A stretch of 15,519 bases of DNA from an uncultured Prevotellaceae bacterium (GTDB lineage: Bacteria > Bacteroidota > Bacteroidia > Bacteroidales > Bacteroidaceae): assembly GCA_947306845.1 (NCBI GenBank), contig CAMZHP010000044.1:1-15519 (forward strand), read 5' to 3'. Under the pieces are notes generated by a model. That model had not been told where the DNA came from. It saw only the letters and a list, made by a program, of their open reading frames with translations, and ran no database searches. A program made the translations under genes and the position numbers. Below, in pieces: positions 1-7,100 of this stretch (within the stretch, counting starts at the first letter, position 1; each line of letters begins with the position of its first letter).

Positions 1-1
1 T

Positions 2-57
2 AAGATTGAAGATTGAAAATTGAAGATTGAAAATTGAAAATTGAAAATTGAAGATTC
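2..57. repeat. Tandem AARATTG heptamer array
   Basis: Eight consecutive heptamers of the form AA(A/G)ATTG fill these bases; the order of the third base is G, G, A, G, A, A, A, G and the last unit ends in C. The array touches the window edge and may extend left. No reading frame of note uses it. The same motif family reappears in inverted orientation near 15425-15442. It lies about 80 bp upstream of umuC. No function is visible; it could be an intergenic simple repeat prone to copy-number change. Confidence 0.9.
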
Positions 58-71
58 TGGCTTCTCCGTAT

Positions 72-90
72 GAACGCGTTTTGCGCGTTC
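72..90. other. Short perfect hairpin upstream of umuC
   Basis: GAACGCG and CGCGTTC form a perfect 7-bp inverted repeat around a TTTTG loop. No T-run follows on either strand, so it is a poor intrinsic terminator. It could be a leader hairpin, a protein-binding palindrome, or the remnant of a terminator for a gene to the left of the window. It sits between the AARATTG array and the TCTCACC array. Confidence 0.45.
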
Positions 91-110
91 CCCTCTCTTC
101 ACCTCATATC

Positions 111-139
111 TCTCACCTCTCACCTCTCACCCCTCACCC
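111..139 (+). repeat. Tandem TCTCACC heptamers abutting the umuC start
   Basis: Three exact TCTCACC units (111-131) are followed by a CCTCACC variant (132-138) and one C, after which the umuC ATG begins at 140. Related CACCTC words continue upstream to about base 92. The array takes the place of a ribosome binding site: there is no purine-rich Shine-Dalgarno sequence. A change in unit number would alter the leader immediately before the start codon without touching the reading frame. Confidence 0.85.
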
Positions 140-1444
140 ATGTACGCCCTCGTTGATGTAGATAATTGCTTTGTAAGCTGTGAGCGGGTTTTCCGTCCCG
201 ACCTGGTGGGAAAACCCGTGGTGGTGCTGTCTAACAACGACGGCTGTGTGGTCGCGCGCAGCAATGAAGCGAAACTCATGGGAATCAAAGAGGGTACACC
301 GTTTTTCCAACTTGCCGACTTGTTTCCCGGACAGCAGATCCATGCCTTCTCTTCCAACTACGAGCTGTATGCCGACATGACACGACGATTGATGAACATC
401 GTGCGCAATGCGTCGAAGGAATTCCACCGATACAGTATCGACGAGGGGTTCTGCTTGCTGCCCGACATGGAGGGTGAGGCGCTGAAGGAATGGGGCGAGG
501 ATCTCTTTCGTCAGATCCGCCGCGGATTGGGGATGCCGGTGAGCATCGGCATCGCCTCTACCAAGACCTTGGCGAAGGTGGCAAGCAAGTTTGCCAAGAA
601 ATATCCAGGCTACCGCCACTGCTGCCTGATCGACGATGAGGACAAACGCGAGACGGCGCTCCGCCTTTTCCCCGTTGGCGACGTGTGGGGCATCGGCAGA
701 CGGTGGGAGCGCAAGTTGGCTGCCCTCAATGTGTGCACAGCTTATGACTTCGCTGCACACGCTGAGTCGTGGGTGCGGTCGTATTTCAATATCGTGGGCA
801 TGCGCACCTGGCGTGAGCTCAACGGCATCGACTGCATTCCTTTTGACGACATGGAGATGGTCACCAAAAAGAGTGTCTGCACATCGAGGTCATTTCCCAA
901 TATGCTCACCGACATGGCTGAAATCCGCACCCATGTGGCCAACTACGCGGCGCGGTGTGCGGAGAAGCTGCGAAGGCAGCATTCCGTGGCTGGCGTTGTC
1001 CAGGTGTTCATCGATACCAATCATTTCCGTGACGATCTGCCGCAGTATGGTATGTCGTGCGCCCTCACCTTGCCCACACCCACCAGTGCCACAGTGAGCA
1101 TTGTCTCCTGTGCGCTGGCCTGTCTTGAAAAGGCTTTTCGGCAGGGATATGCTTACAAGCGGGCAGGAGTGCTCGTGATGGACATCACGCCCAACGCGGC
1201 GGTGCAGACAAGTTTCCTCGACTACGACTCAGAGCGCTACGAGCGCCTTCGCCGCCTCGACGTAGCTATGGACCGCATCAACAAAATCAACGGCCGCGAG
1301 ACCGTCGTCCTCGGTTCGCAGCAATACACTGCCAAGGACGGAAAAGGCAAGGCGGGGAAGTTCGCCTCCGCCATCCGCCGTGACCGCAAAAGTCCCAACT
1401 ACACCACTCGCTGGTCAGACATCATCGATGTGGATGCCGAGTAA
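140..1444 (+). CDS. umuC: Y-family translesion DNA polymerase, UmuC-like
   Basis: This 434-residue protein is the catalytic subunit type of DNA polymerase V, which copies past DNA lesions at the cost of accuracy. The N-terminus (MYALVDVDNCFVSCERVF) carries the first metal-binding Asp at residue 6. The palm motif YSIDEGF holds Asp101 and Glu102, the same numbering as I recall for E. coli UmuC; the usual sequence is YSIDEAF, so Ala is replaced by Gly here. SNNDGCVVAR (about 31-40) and SSNYELYADM (71-80) match the family. QTSFL at 356-360 lies where the beta-clamp-binding motif of UmuC is expected. The C-terminal SPNYTTRWSDII is the typical UmuC tail. Length is close to the family norm (about 420). 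The start is fixed by alignment of the first residues with the family and by the heptamer array ending just before it. No umuD partner is visible in the 139 bases upstream; it could lie outside the window. Fold and activity class are secure, biological role is by family. Confidence 0.95.
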   Translation: MYALVDVDNCFVSCERVFRPDLVGKPVVVLSNNDGCVVARSNEAKLMGIKEGTPFFQLADLFPGQQIHAFSSNYELYADMTRRLMNIVRNASKEFHRYSIDEGFCLLPDMEGEALKEWGEDLFRQIRRGLGMPVSIGIASTKTLAKVASKFAKKYPGYRHCCLIDDEDKRETALRLFPVGDVWGIGRRWERKLAALNVCTAYDFAAHAESWVRSYFNIVGMRTWRELNGIDCIPFDDMEMVTKKSVCTSRSFPNMLTDMAEIRTHVANYAARCAEKLRRQHSVAGVVQVFIDTNHFRDDLPQYGMSCALTLPTPTSATVSIVSCALACLEKAFRQGYAYKRAGVLVMDITPNAAVQTSFLDYDSERYERLRRLDVAMDRINKINGRETVVLGSQQYTAKDGKGKAGKFASAIRRDRKSPNYTTRWSDIIDVDAE

Positions 1445-1511
1445 GCCAGTTAATAAATATTAAATTTTTCTTTCATGTCTGTCTTCATAGTCGTATCTCA
1501 TTGTTTTTTAC

Positions 1512-1519
1512 TACCTTTG
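1512..1519 (+). promoter_or_regulatory. Bacteroidota-type -7 element upstream of rpsP
   Basis: TACCTTTG matches the Bacteroidota primary sigma factor -7 consensus TAnnTTTG exactly. It lies 53 bases before the rpsP start codon, giving a leader of about 45 nt. I see no good TTTG -33 element at the expected distance. The 128-bp gap between umuC and rpsP contains this element and AT-rich sequence, with an A-rich stretch just before the ATG in place of a Shine-Dalgarno. Confidence 0.6.
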
Positions 1520-1572
1520 CAGCCGCTATTACGAGATAGTAGCATTTAATTCAAACCAAACAACAAAAAAAC

Positions 1573-2094
1573 ATGGCAACAAAAATGAGATTGCAGCGTC
1601 GTGGACGCAAGGGCTATGCTTTCTACAGCATCGTCATCGCCGACGCCAGAGCACCACGTGATGGTAGATTTATCGAGAAGATTGGTACCTACAACCCCAA
1701 CACCAATCCGTCAACAGTGGATTTGAATTTTGACCGCGCACTCTATTGGCTCGAGGTAGGCGCTCAGCCCACCGACACCGTGCGCAACATCCTCAGCCAT
1801 GAGGGTGTCCTCCTGATGAAGCACCTCCGTGGTGGCATCAAGAAGGGTGCTTTCGATGAGGCAGAGGCTCAGAAGAAGTTCGATGCTTGGAAGGAGACCA
1901 AGGTGAAGGGCGACGAGAAAGTCCGCACCGAGACCGCCAAGGCTAAGAAAGATGCTTATGAGAAAGAACTGAAGGCAGAGAAGGCCATCAACGAAGCCAT
2001 CGCTAAGAAAGTGGCTGAGAAGAAAGCCGCCGCTGCTGCCGCTGCTGCTGAGGCAGAGGCTCCCGCCGAAGCAGAGGCTCCCGCCGAGGCTTAA
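1573..2094 (+). CDS. rpsP: 30S ribosomal protein S16 with long C-terminal extension
   Basis: A component of the small ribosomal subunit that binds 16S rRNA during assembly. The first ~80 residues carry the S16 fold: [20 protein letters not shown] near the N-terminus, then [18 protein letters not shown] and the [18 protein letters not shown] segment. After about residue 85 comes a tail (to 173) of charged helical sequence ending in an Ala/Glu/Pro low-complexity run with APAEAE-type repeats. E. coli S16 is about 82 residues; long tails of this kind are usual in Bacteroidales S16. The gene stands alone, without rimM, trmD or rplS, so it is not in the classical Proteobacterial/Firmicute operon. 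It has its own -7 element and a strong stem-loop just after the stop codon. The start is supported by conservation from [11 protein letters not shown] and the A-rich leader. Confidence 0.97.
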   Translation: MATKMRLQRRGRKGYAFYSIVIADARAPRDGRFIEKIGTYNPNTNPSTVDLNFDRALYWLEVGAQPTDTVRNILSHEGVLLMKHLRGGIKKGAFDEAEAQKKFDAWKETKVKGDEKVRTETAKAKKDAYEKELKAEKAINEAIAKKVAEKKAAAAAAAAEAEAPAEAEAPAEA

Positions 2095-2111
2095 TCCACA
2101 CGCCAAGACAA

Positions 2112-2146
2112 AAGAGGGTGCGCACCATGACGGTGCGCACCCTCTT
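2112..2146. terminator. Perfect 15-bp stem-loop between convergent genes
   Basis: A 15-bp perfect inverted repeat (2112-2126 and 2132-2146) with an ATGAC loop lies between the stops of rpsP and the convergent ATPase-like gene. Read on the minus strand the stem is followed by TTTTGTCTT, a fair U-tract, so it is a good intrinsic terminator for the minus-strand gene. On the plus strand the T-rich stretch is offset and interrupted (CGAGTTGTTAAGGTTTT), so termination of rpsP is likely but less classical. It probably serves both genes. Confidence 0.85.
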
Positions 2147-2153
2147 CGAGTTG

Positions 2154-3791
2154 TTAAGGTTTTATTGTGGCCAATTCCATCCACTCCGTAATATTCCTTT
2201 CTTCGGATGAGAATGCCATCCCCACTTTGGTTATGGGCCGCCCGTCGGTGATGTATTTGTCGGCATAGCCGCGCTTGTTGATTTGCTCAAGGGCATTCTC
2301 GGCAGTGTCGTCCACCTTCAGCTCCATAATATATATTCCCTTGGGCATTTTCAGCACGATGTCGGAGCGGCCCTTGGCCGTTGGCTCCTCTATGCGTATG
2401 TCGGCGCCGAAGGCCACAAGGAGGGTGTATAGGATTACGTGATAGTGACGCTCGGCCTTTTCCAAATTGCCGGCATCATCTGACTTTTGTGCCAGATAAT
2501 AGGGGATGCCGGCAAAGAACGCCTTGATGGCCTCGATGAATGGCGGCAAGTCATTGTCGCGCTGGAAAATCTTGTATGCGCGATACATCGCATTCTTGTT
2601 GGTGTCGATTCCCCTCACGCCCCAAGAGTAATTGTACAGGCTGTTGGCGAAGCCTTTGCGCACTTCTGCATTGGGCAGTCCAAGCTCGTACTCCTCGAGG
2701 TCGGCATCATAGTCCCTTATGGTGAGATACCCGCTTTGGAAGAGCACAGGCAGCGGGTCGTCGTAGCTGTTGAACGGCACGTCGAACCTTTCGGCAGGGC
2801 AGTTCACGCCTTCGATGTCGGTCAGTGTGAGTGGCGGCATTTTCGACAGCATTTCTATTACGGCACTCGGGGTGGCACTGTCGAACCAGTAGTCCTTGGT
2901 TTCCCCGGAGTCAAGAGCGTTAAACAGGCTGAAGGGATTGTATATGTCGGTTTTTTTGCGGCTGAAATGATACCCGTCATACCGCCGTTTCAGTTCGGTA
3001 TATGCCTCCTCGAACGTTTCATCGCGTTTTTCAGCCAACAACTCTATGTCGGGCCGCAGTTGGGTGGTGAGTTCCTCTTCGGTGATGCCGCATAAAGCCT
3101 CGTAGTTGGGCAGCATGGATATGTTCTTGAGGTTGTTGAGCGTGCTGAAAATGCCCATCTGCGAGAATTTGGAGATGCCGGTGATGAAGACGAACTGCAG
3201 GTGGTCGTCGAGCGACTTGAGCGGGCTGAAAAGATTGGAGAGGCGTGTGCGCACGCCCTCCTCCAGCTCCGTGTCGCCGATGCTGTGCAGCATGAAGGCG
3301 TCGTATTCATCGACCAGCACCACGGCGCGGCGGCCCGTCTGGCGGTGTGCCTCTATGACGAGGTGCTGGAATCGTGTGCTGCTGTCGGTACTTGTGGCAA
3401 CTATGCCATATTCCTGCTCATATTGCGAGAGTGTGTTGCCAATCTGCAGATCGAGTATTTCGGTGGTGTATATCCTGTTCCTGCTGAAGTCGAAGCGGAT
3501 GACGGGATATTTCTGCCACTTCCAACTGGTGGTGGCGATAAACAGCTGGGGCTGCTCTATGCCATCCTCGGTGGTGAAAGCCTCAAACAGCTCGCGACGC
3601 CCCTGGAACACCGCCTCAAGGGTGGAGCACAGCAGCGACTTGCCAAACCGCCGTGGGCGGCTCAGAAAATAGGGACATCCCTCAGTTATCATTTTATATA
3701 TGAGGGGGGTCTTGTCCACATACACGTAACCATCAGTACGAATTTTCTCGAAACTCTGTATCCCTACTGGGTATTTCCTCTTTGGTGCCAT
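2154..3791 (-). CDS. AAA-ATPase-like protein with C-terminal PD-(D/E)XK nuclease domain (DUF1703 type)
   Basis: A 545-residue protein of the family common in Bacteroidales and often annotated as AAA family ATPase. The N-terminal ATPase-like domain shows YVDKTPLIYKM (24-34), a P-loop-like SRPRRFGKS (44-52) and a Walker B-like VVLVDEYDAF around 157-166. The C-terminal domain (about 430-545) has the PD-(D/E)XK signature: Asp477 in GRSDIVL, then Glu490-x-Lys492 in IMELKV, then Gln503 and Tyr509 in QINKRGYADKY. All key residues are present, so it looks intact. The biochemical role of the family is not established; nuclease activity is inferred from the fold. Members occur in many near-identical genomic copies and have been linked to mobile or selfish behaviour, but I see no inverted or direct repeats bounding this copy. 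The start is the first ATG of the conserved MAPKRKYPVGIQSFEKIR segment, which matches the usual N-terminus. It converges on rpsP and diverges from the giant secreted-protein gene, and has its own candidate promoter. Confidence 0.92.
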   Translation of the reverse strand: MAPKRKYPVGIQSFEKIRTDGYVYVDKTPLIYKMITEGCPYFLSRPRRFGKSLLCSTLEAVFQGRRELFEAFTTEDGIEQPQLFIATTSWKWQKYPVIRFDFSRNRIYTTEILDLQIGNTLSQYEQEYGIVATSTDSSTRFQHLVIEAHRQTGRRAVVLVDEYDAFMLHSIGDTELEEGVRTRLSNLFSPLKSLDDHLQFVFITGISKFSQMGIFSTLNNLKNISMLPNYEALCGITEEELTTQLRPDIELLAEKRDETFEEAYTELKRRYDGYHFSRKKTDIYNPFSLFNALDSGETKDYWFDSATPSAVIEMLSKMPPLTLTDIEGVNCPAERFDVPFNSYDDPLPVLFQSGYLTIRDYDADLEEYELGLPNAEVRKGFANSLYNYSWGVRGIDTNKNAMYRAYKIFQRDNDLPPFIEAIKAFFAGIPYYLAQKSDDAGNLEKAERHYHVILYTLLVAFGADIRIEEPTAKGRSDIVLKMPKGIYIMELKVDDTAENALEQINKRGYADKYITDGRPITKVGMAFSSEERNITEWMELATIKP

Positions 3792-3818
3792 AGTGCAGTC
3801 GTTTTAGCAATTTGGGTG

Positions 3819-3850
3819 TAAAGATATAAAAAACTATTGTATTTGCCAAA
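3819..3850 (-). promoter_or_regulatory. Candidate promoter for the ATPase-like gene
   Basis: Read on the minus strand, TTTG (3850-3847) is followed by a 20-base spacer and TATCTTTA (3826-3819). This fits the Bacteroidota pattern TTTG, 19-21 bases, TAnnTTTG with one mismatch at the last base. It lies 27 bases before the start codon at 3791, so the leader would be short. Assignment rests on pattern and position alone. Confidence 0.45.
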
Positions 3851-4139
3851 TAATATGTTTATGAGTTTTCTTTTTCTATTTTGTTATTGGCACTTCTATC
3901 TTGAACTTGTGCGTGGATTGTCCATCCGCCCAAGCGGCATCTCGCTGCAAACGCAGAGAGATTCGTTCCTTTTTAGTATGCTCAAGTTGTAAATATATCA
4001 AAAAATTTTAGTTAAAAATATCAAAATATAGTGGCTTTTTTGTTTCAGTTTTTATTTTTCTTCCTATTTTTACAATTTAAATCATTAACCAAAATTGGGT
4101 GCTCCTCAAATCATAGTAAATCAAAGAAACATAATCAAT
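3851..4139. other. AT-rich intergenic leader with hairpin
   Basis: Together with 3792-3850 this forms a gap of about 350 bases between divergent genes, with no convincing coding region. It is AT-rich except for a more GC-rich island at about 3910-3965. Within that island is a hairpin (3939-3962): ATCTC/GAGAT and CTGC/GCAG pair around an AAAC loop with a single G-A mismatch, followed by TCGTTCCTTTTTAG, a terminator-like layout on the plus strand. Just before it, a weaker stem (about 3912-3928) pairs GTGGAT with ATCCGC around TGTCC. The island could be a remnant small RNA or attenuator; I do not recognise a known RNA family. Confidence 0.35.
4039..4072 (+). promoter_or_regulatory. Candidate promoter for the giant secreted protein operon
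   Basis: TTTG (4039-4042) and TATTTTTA (4065-4072) resemble the Bacteroidota -33 and -7 elements, with a spacer of 22 bases, slightly long, and a final-base mismatch in the -7 element. The start codon at 4140 would have a leader of about 60 nt. In such T-rich sequence chance matches are likely, so this is a weak call. Confidence 0.3.
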
Positions 4140-7100
4140 ATGAAGGCAATACAATACCTAACGTTTTTCGAAAGGCTTTTCCTCACAGTGATGTTATTTT
4201 TCACTGTGACTGACGTATGTGCCGACGGCTATATCACCGACGTGGCAGTCATCGGACTGGAATCAGGCAAAGGCAACACCATCAAGAGCAAGTACAGAGG
4301 CGATGGCTGGACAGTCCTGGACAAGGACCTCAATGCCGGTGCTCACGGCTGGGATATCTTTCTGGCCTACAAAACCAGTTCGACGGACAATCCTGAGAGT
4401 GGCTACATCACCGACATCTGCGCATCGACACAAAATGTGAACTCTTTCAGGTATGAGGGTCGCACCTACTATAAGGCGCATTCCAACTCCGAGTTCAACG
4501 GCGACATGAATCGTGGCTCAGGAGGAGCATTCATCTATCTCTATTACACCCGCGACCGTGTCAGGCTGAGCAGCTATGGCGGCTTGAAGCGTGTGATGAC
4601 AAAGCTCTCGACCACCAGTTCGGAGGAAGATGGCTACCCTGATACGGAAGCCATCTATTGGCGCGAGTGCTCATACAGCGGCATCTGCGATGTCAACAGG
4701 GATGTCGGCGGTGAATTCATCTATATCCAGCAGCACTTCACCACACAGACGTTGTCGCTCAAAAACCATCCCTCGTTTTATTCTGACCTCACCTATACAG
4801 GCAGGGAGCTTAACCTTTTGGAGAATGGCTCATCGGACTATGGCACGATGAAGTACAAAGTGGATGATGGCAATTGGGTGCCATGGCCCAGGGCAACTGC
4901 CGTCGGCGACCACACCGTGGAGTACTATCTCGACGGCGGCACCTACGCCGACAACAGTTCTTCGGCCACCAAGACCGTTACCATCCATCCACCTGTCGTC
5001 AAGGCCAGCAGTCTGACGGGCGTGTTCAGCCAGGCGGACAAGACGGTGACACTGATCTGGAGCGCGGGCAGCCTGCCCGGAGGCTACACCGACTATTCAT
5101 GGGTGGTCTATCGTGGAAACACCCAAATAGCCCAACTCGACCATGATGTGCGCTCCTATGTTGACACTCAGTATGAGAACGAGAAAACGGAAACCCTCTA
5201 CAGCGTCTATTACGTGTCGGACAACTGGGAGGAAGGGACAAAACGCGATGACGCGAAAGCCACGGTGACGGTGAACACCACCCGCACGGTGCCTGTCAAC
5301 AATCTGAAGGCTGATTGCCAGGATGACCGCGTCGTGCTCACCTGGACATCCGACGGCTATGAGGAGGGCTTTGGCAACAAGTTCAAAATCTATGTGGGCG
5401 ATGATACGCAGCCCATCAATACTATCACGCCCACAGACTACCAGACGAGTTTCCAGTGGGAGCACCGCTCCACCGACAAGCACAATGACCGTGTGAACCT
5501 TATCGACCCGGAGACGGGCGTTTCTTACACCGAGGAGCCGCTCAATGCCTGTTCCCCGCTCAACTACCGTGTGGAGGGAGTCATCGGCGACAAGACACTC
5601 AACCAGGCCACCCTCGAAAGAAAGGCCATCGGCAAAGGCACGGTGTTCTATTCTTTAGAAGCCTCGAAGGGTGTCTATTCCGGCACGGTGAAGCTGTCGT
5701 GGCACGTCAACCGGCAAGGGTCGGAAATTGCGAAGACATATATTGTGGAACGGCGCAAGGCGGAAAGCGACGAGGCGTGGGAAGTGCTTCACCGCATGTC
5801 GAGCGCCGAAGATTATCTGTTCTTTACCGATGAGACACCGCTGCCGGGCATCTACTATGACTACCAAGTCACCGTGCAGGACAAGTGCGACGACGGCACC
5901 ATCATCAACTACGAGACAACAGACATCGGCTATGCAAAGTCCACGGGCAGCGTGAGCGGACGCATCACCTACGGCTCCACGGGGACATCGGTGATGGGTG
6001 CCGACGTGGTGATGAAAATCACCGGCTCCTCGGGCGAGACATTGGAACAGTACCATTCCATGTACTTCACCAACACCAATGGCGCGGTGACGTGGCAGTA
6101 TCCCTCTGAGACATACGCCGACGAGAAGTTGGCCAACGGCGACTTCACGGTGCAGCTGTGGCTGTTCCCTGAGGTGTTCAGCGACAGCTGGTTTGCCCGC
6201 TTCGGTGAGAATATGGCCCTGGGCATGTCGGCCACTGGACAACTGTGCTTCAGCGACGGCACCAACACGCTTGCCTTCGATGACCTCAGTCTGAGGAAGA
6301 ATGCCTACAACCATGTGGCACTGACCCGCAGCGGCAACACGCTGACCTGCTTCCTGATGGGCAAAGATGCTGACGGCATACAGGTATGCAAGACCGCCAC
6401 CAAACAACTGTCAGGCAGTTTGAGCATGACCGGTGCCAACCTGTTCTCATTGGGGCATTTCAAGGGCTTCGCCGACGAGTTCCGCCTGTGGACGAAATGC
6501 CTGAGCGAAGATGAAATCTCGGAGAACTACGACCGTCTGCTCGTAGGCAACGAGGCAGGTCTGGAGACCTACTGGACCTTCGACGAGGGCCTGCGCTCAC
6601 AGTTCTTTGACTATTCGCGCAGCGGTTCCACCTATCATCAGCACCATGGCCGAGTGGGCAGCAATGCCGTGACGGCAACAGTGACGCCCGACGACCTGGC
6701 CCTGAAAGCCAAGACCGACAAGGACGGCAACTACATCATCCAAGGCATCCCCTTCACCGGTGAGGGCACCACTTACGCCGTCGTGCCAACGATGGGCGTT
6801 CACGAGTTCAACCCCACGCAGGCACTGCGCCACATCAGCAACAACTCGCTCGTACACAACAGCGTTGACTTCGATGACATCAGCTCGTTCCCCGTGCGCG
6901 GTGTGGTTTACTACGAGCACACCACCATCCCCGTGAAAGACGCCTATCTCTATATCGACGGCATCATTGCATCAAAGGACGGAGAGTCGATAAGCACCAA
7001 CGACAATGGCGAATTTGAGGTGAGCGTGCCCATCGGCGACCACTTCATCTCAGTGAAGCTCAACGGCCATGAGTTCCTCAATGGTGGTCGTTATCCCGCC

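Noticed and set aside
2..139. CRISPR array suggested by the repeated short units
   Set aside because: The units are 7 bp and directly tandem with no unique spacers, and no cas gene is present.
134..760. Minus-strand open frame of 208 codons opposite umuC
   Set aside because: Shadow of the umuC frame; the plus-strand translation matches the UmuC family throughout.
3106..3821. Plus-strand open frames opposite the ATPase-like gene
   Set aside because: They are antisense to conserved P-loop and Walker-B coding sequence, have no family resemblance and no promoter or leader of their own.
4095..4139. Upstream in-frame TTG start for the giant protein, adding 15 residues
   Set aside because: The added residues are polar and would bury the signal peptide; the ATG at 4140 places a normal n-region and hydrophobic core at the N-terminus.
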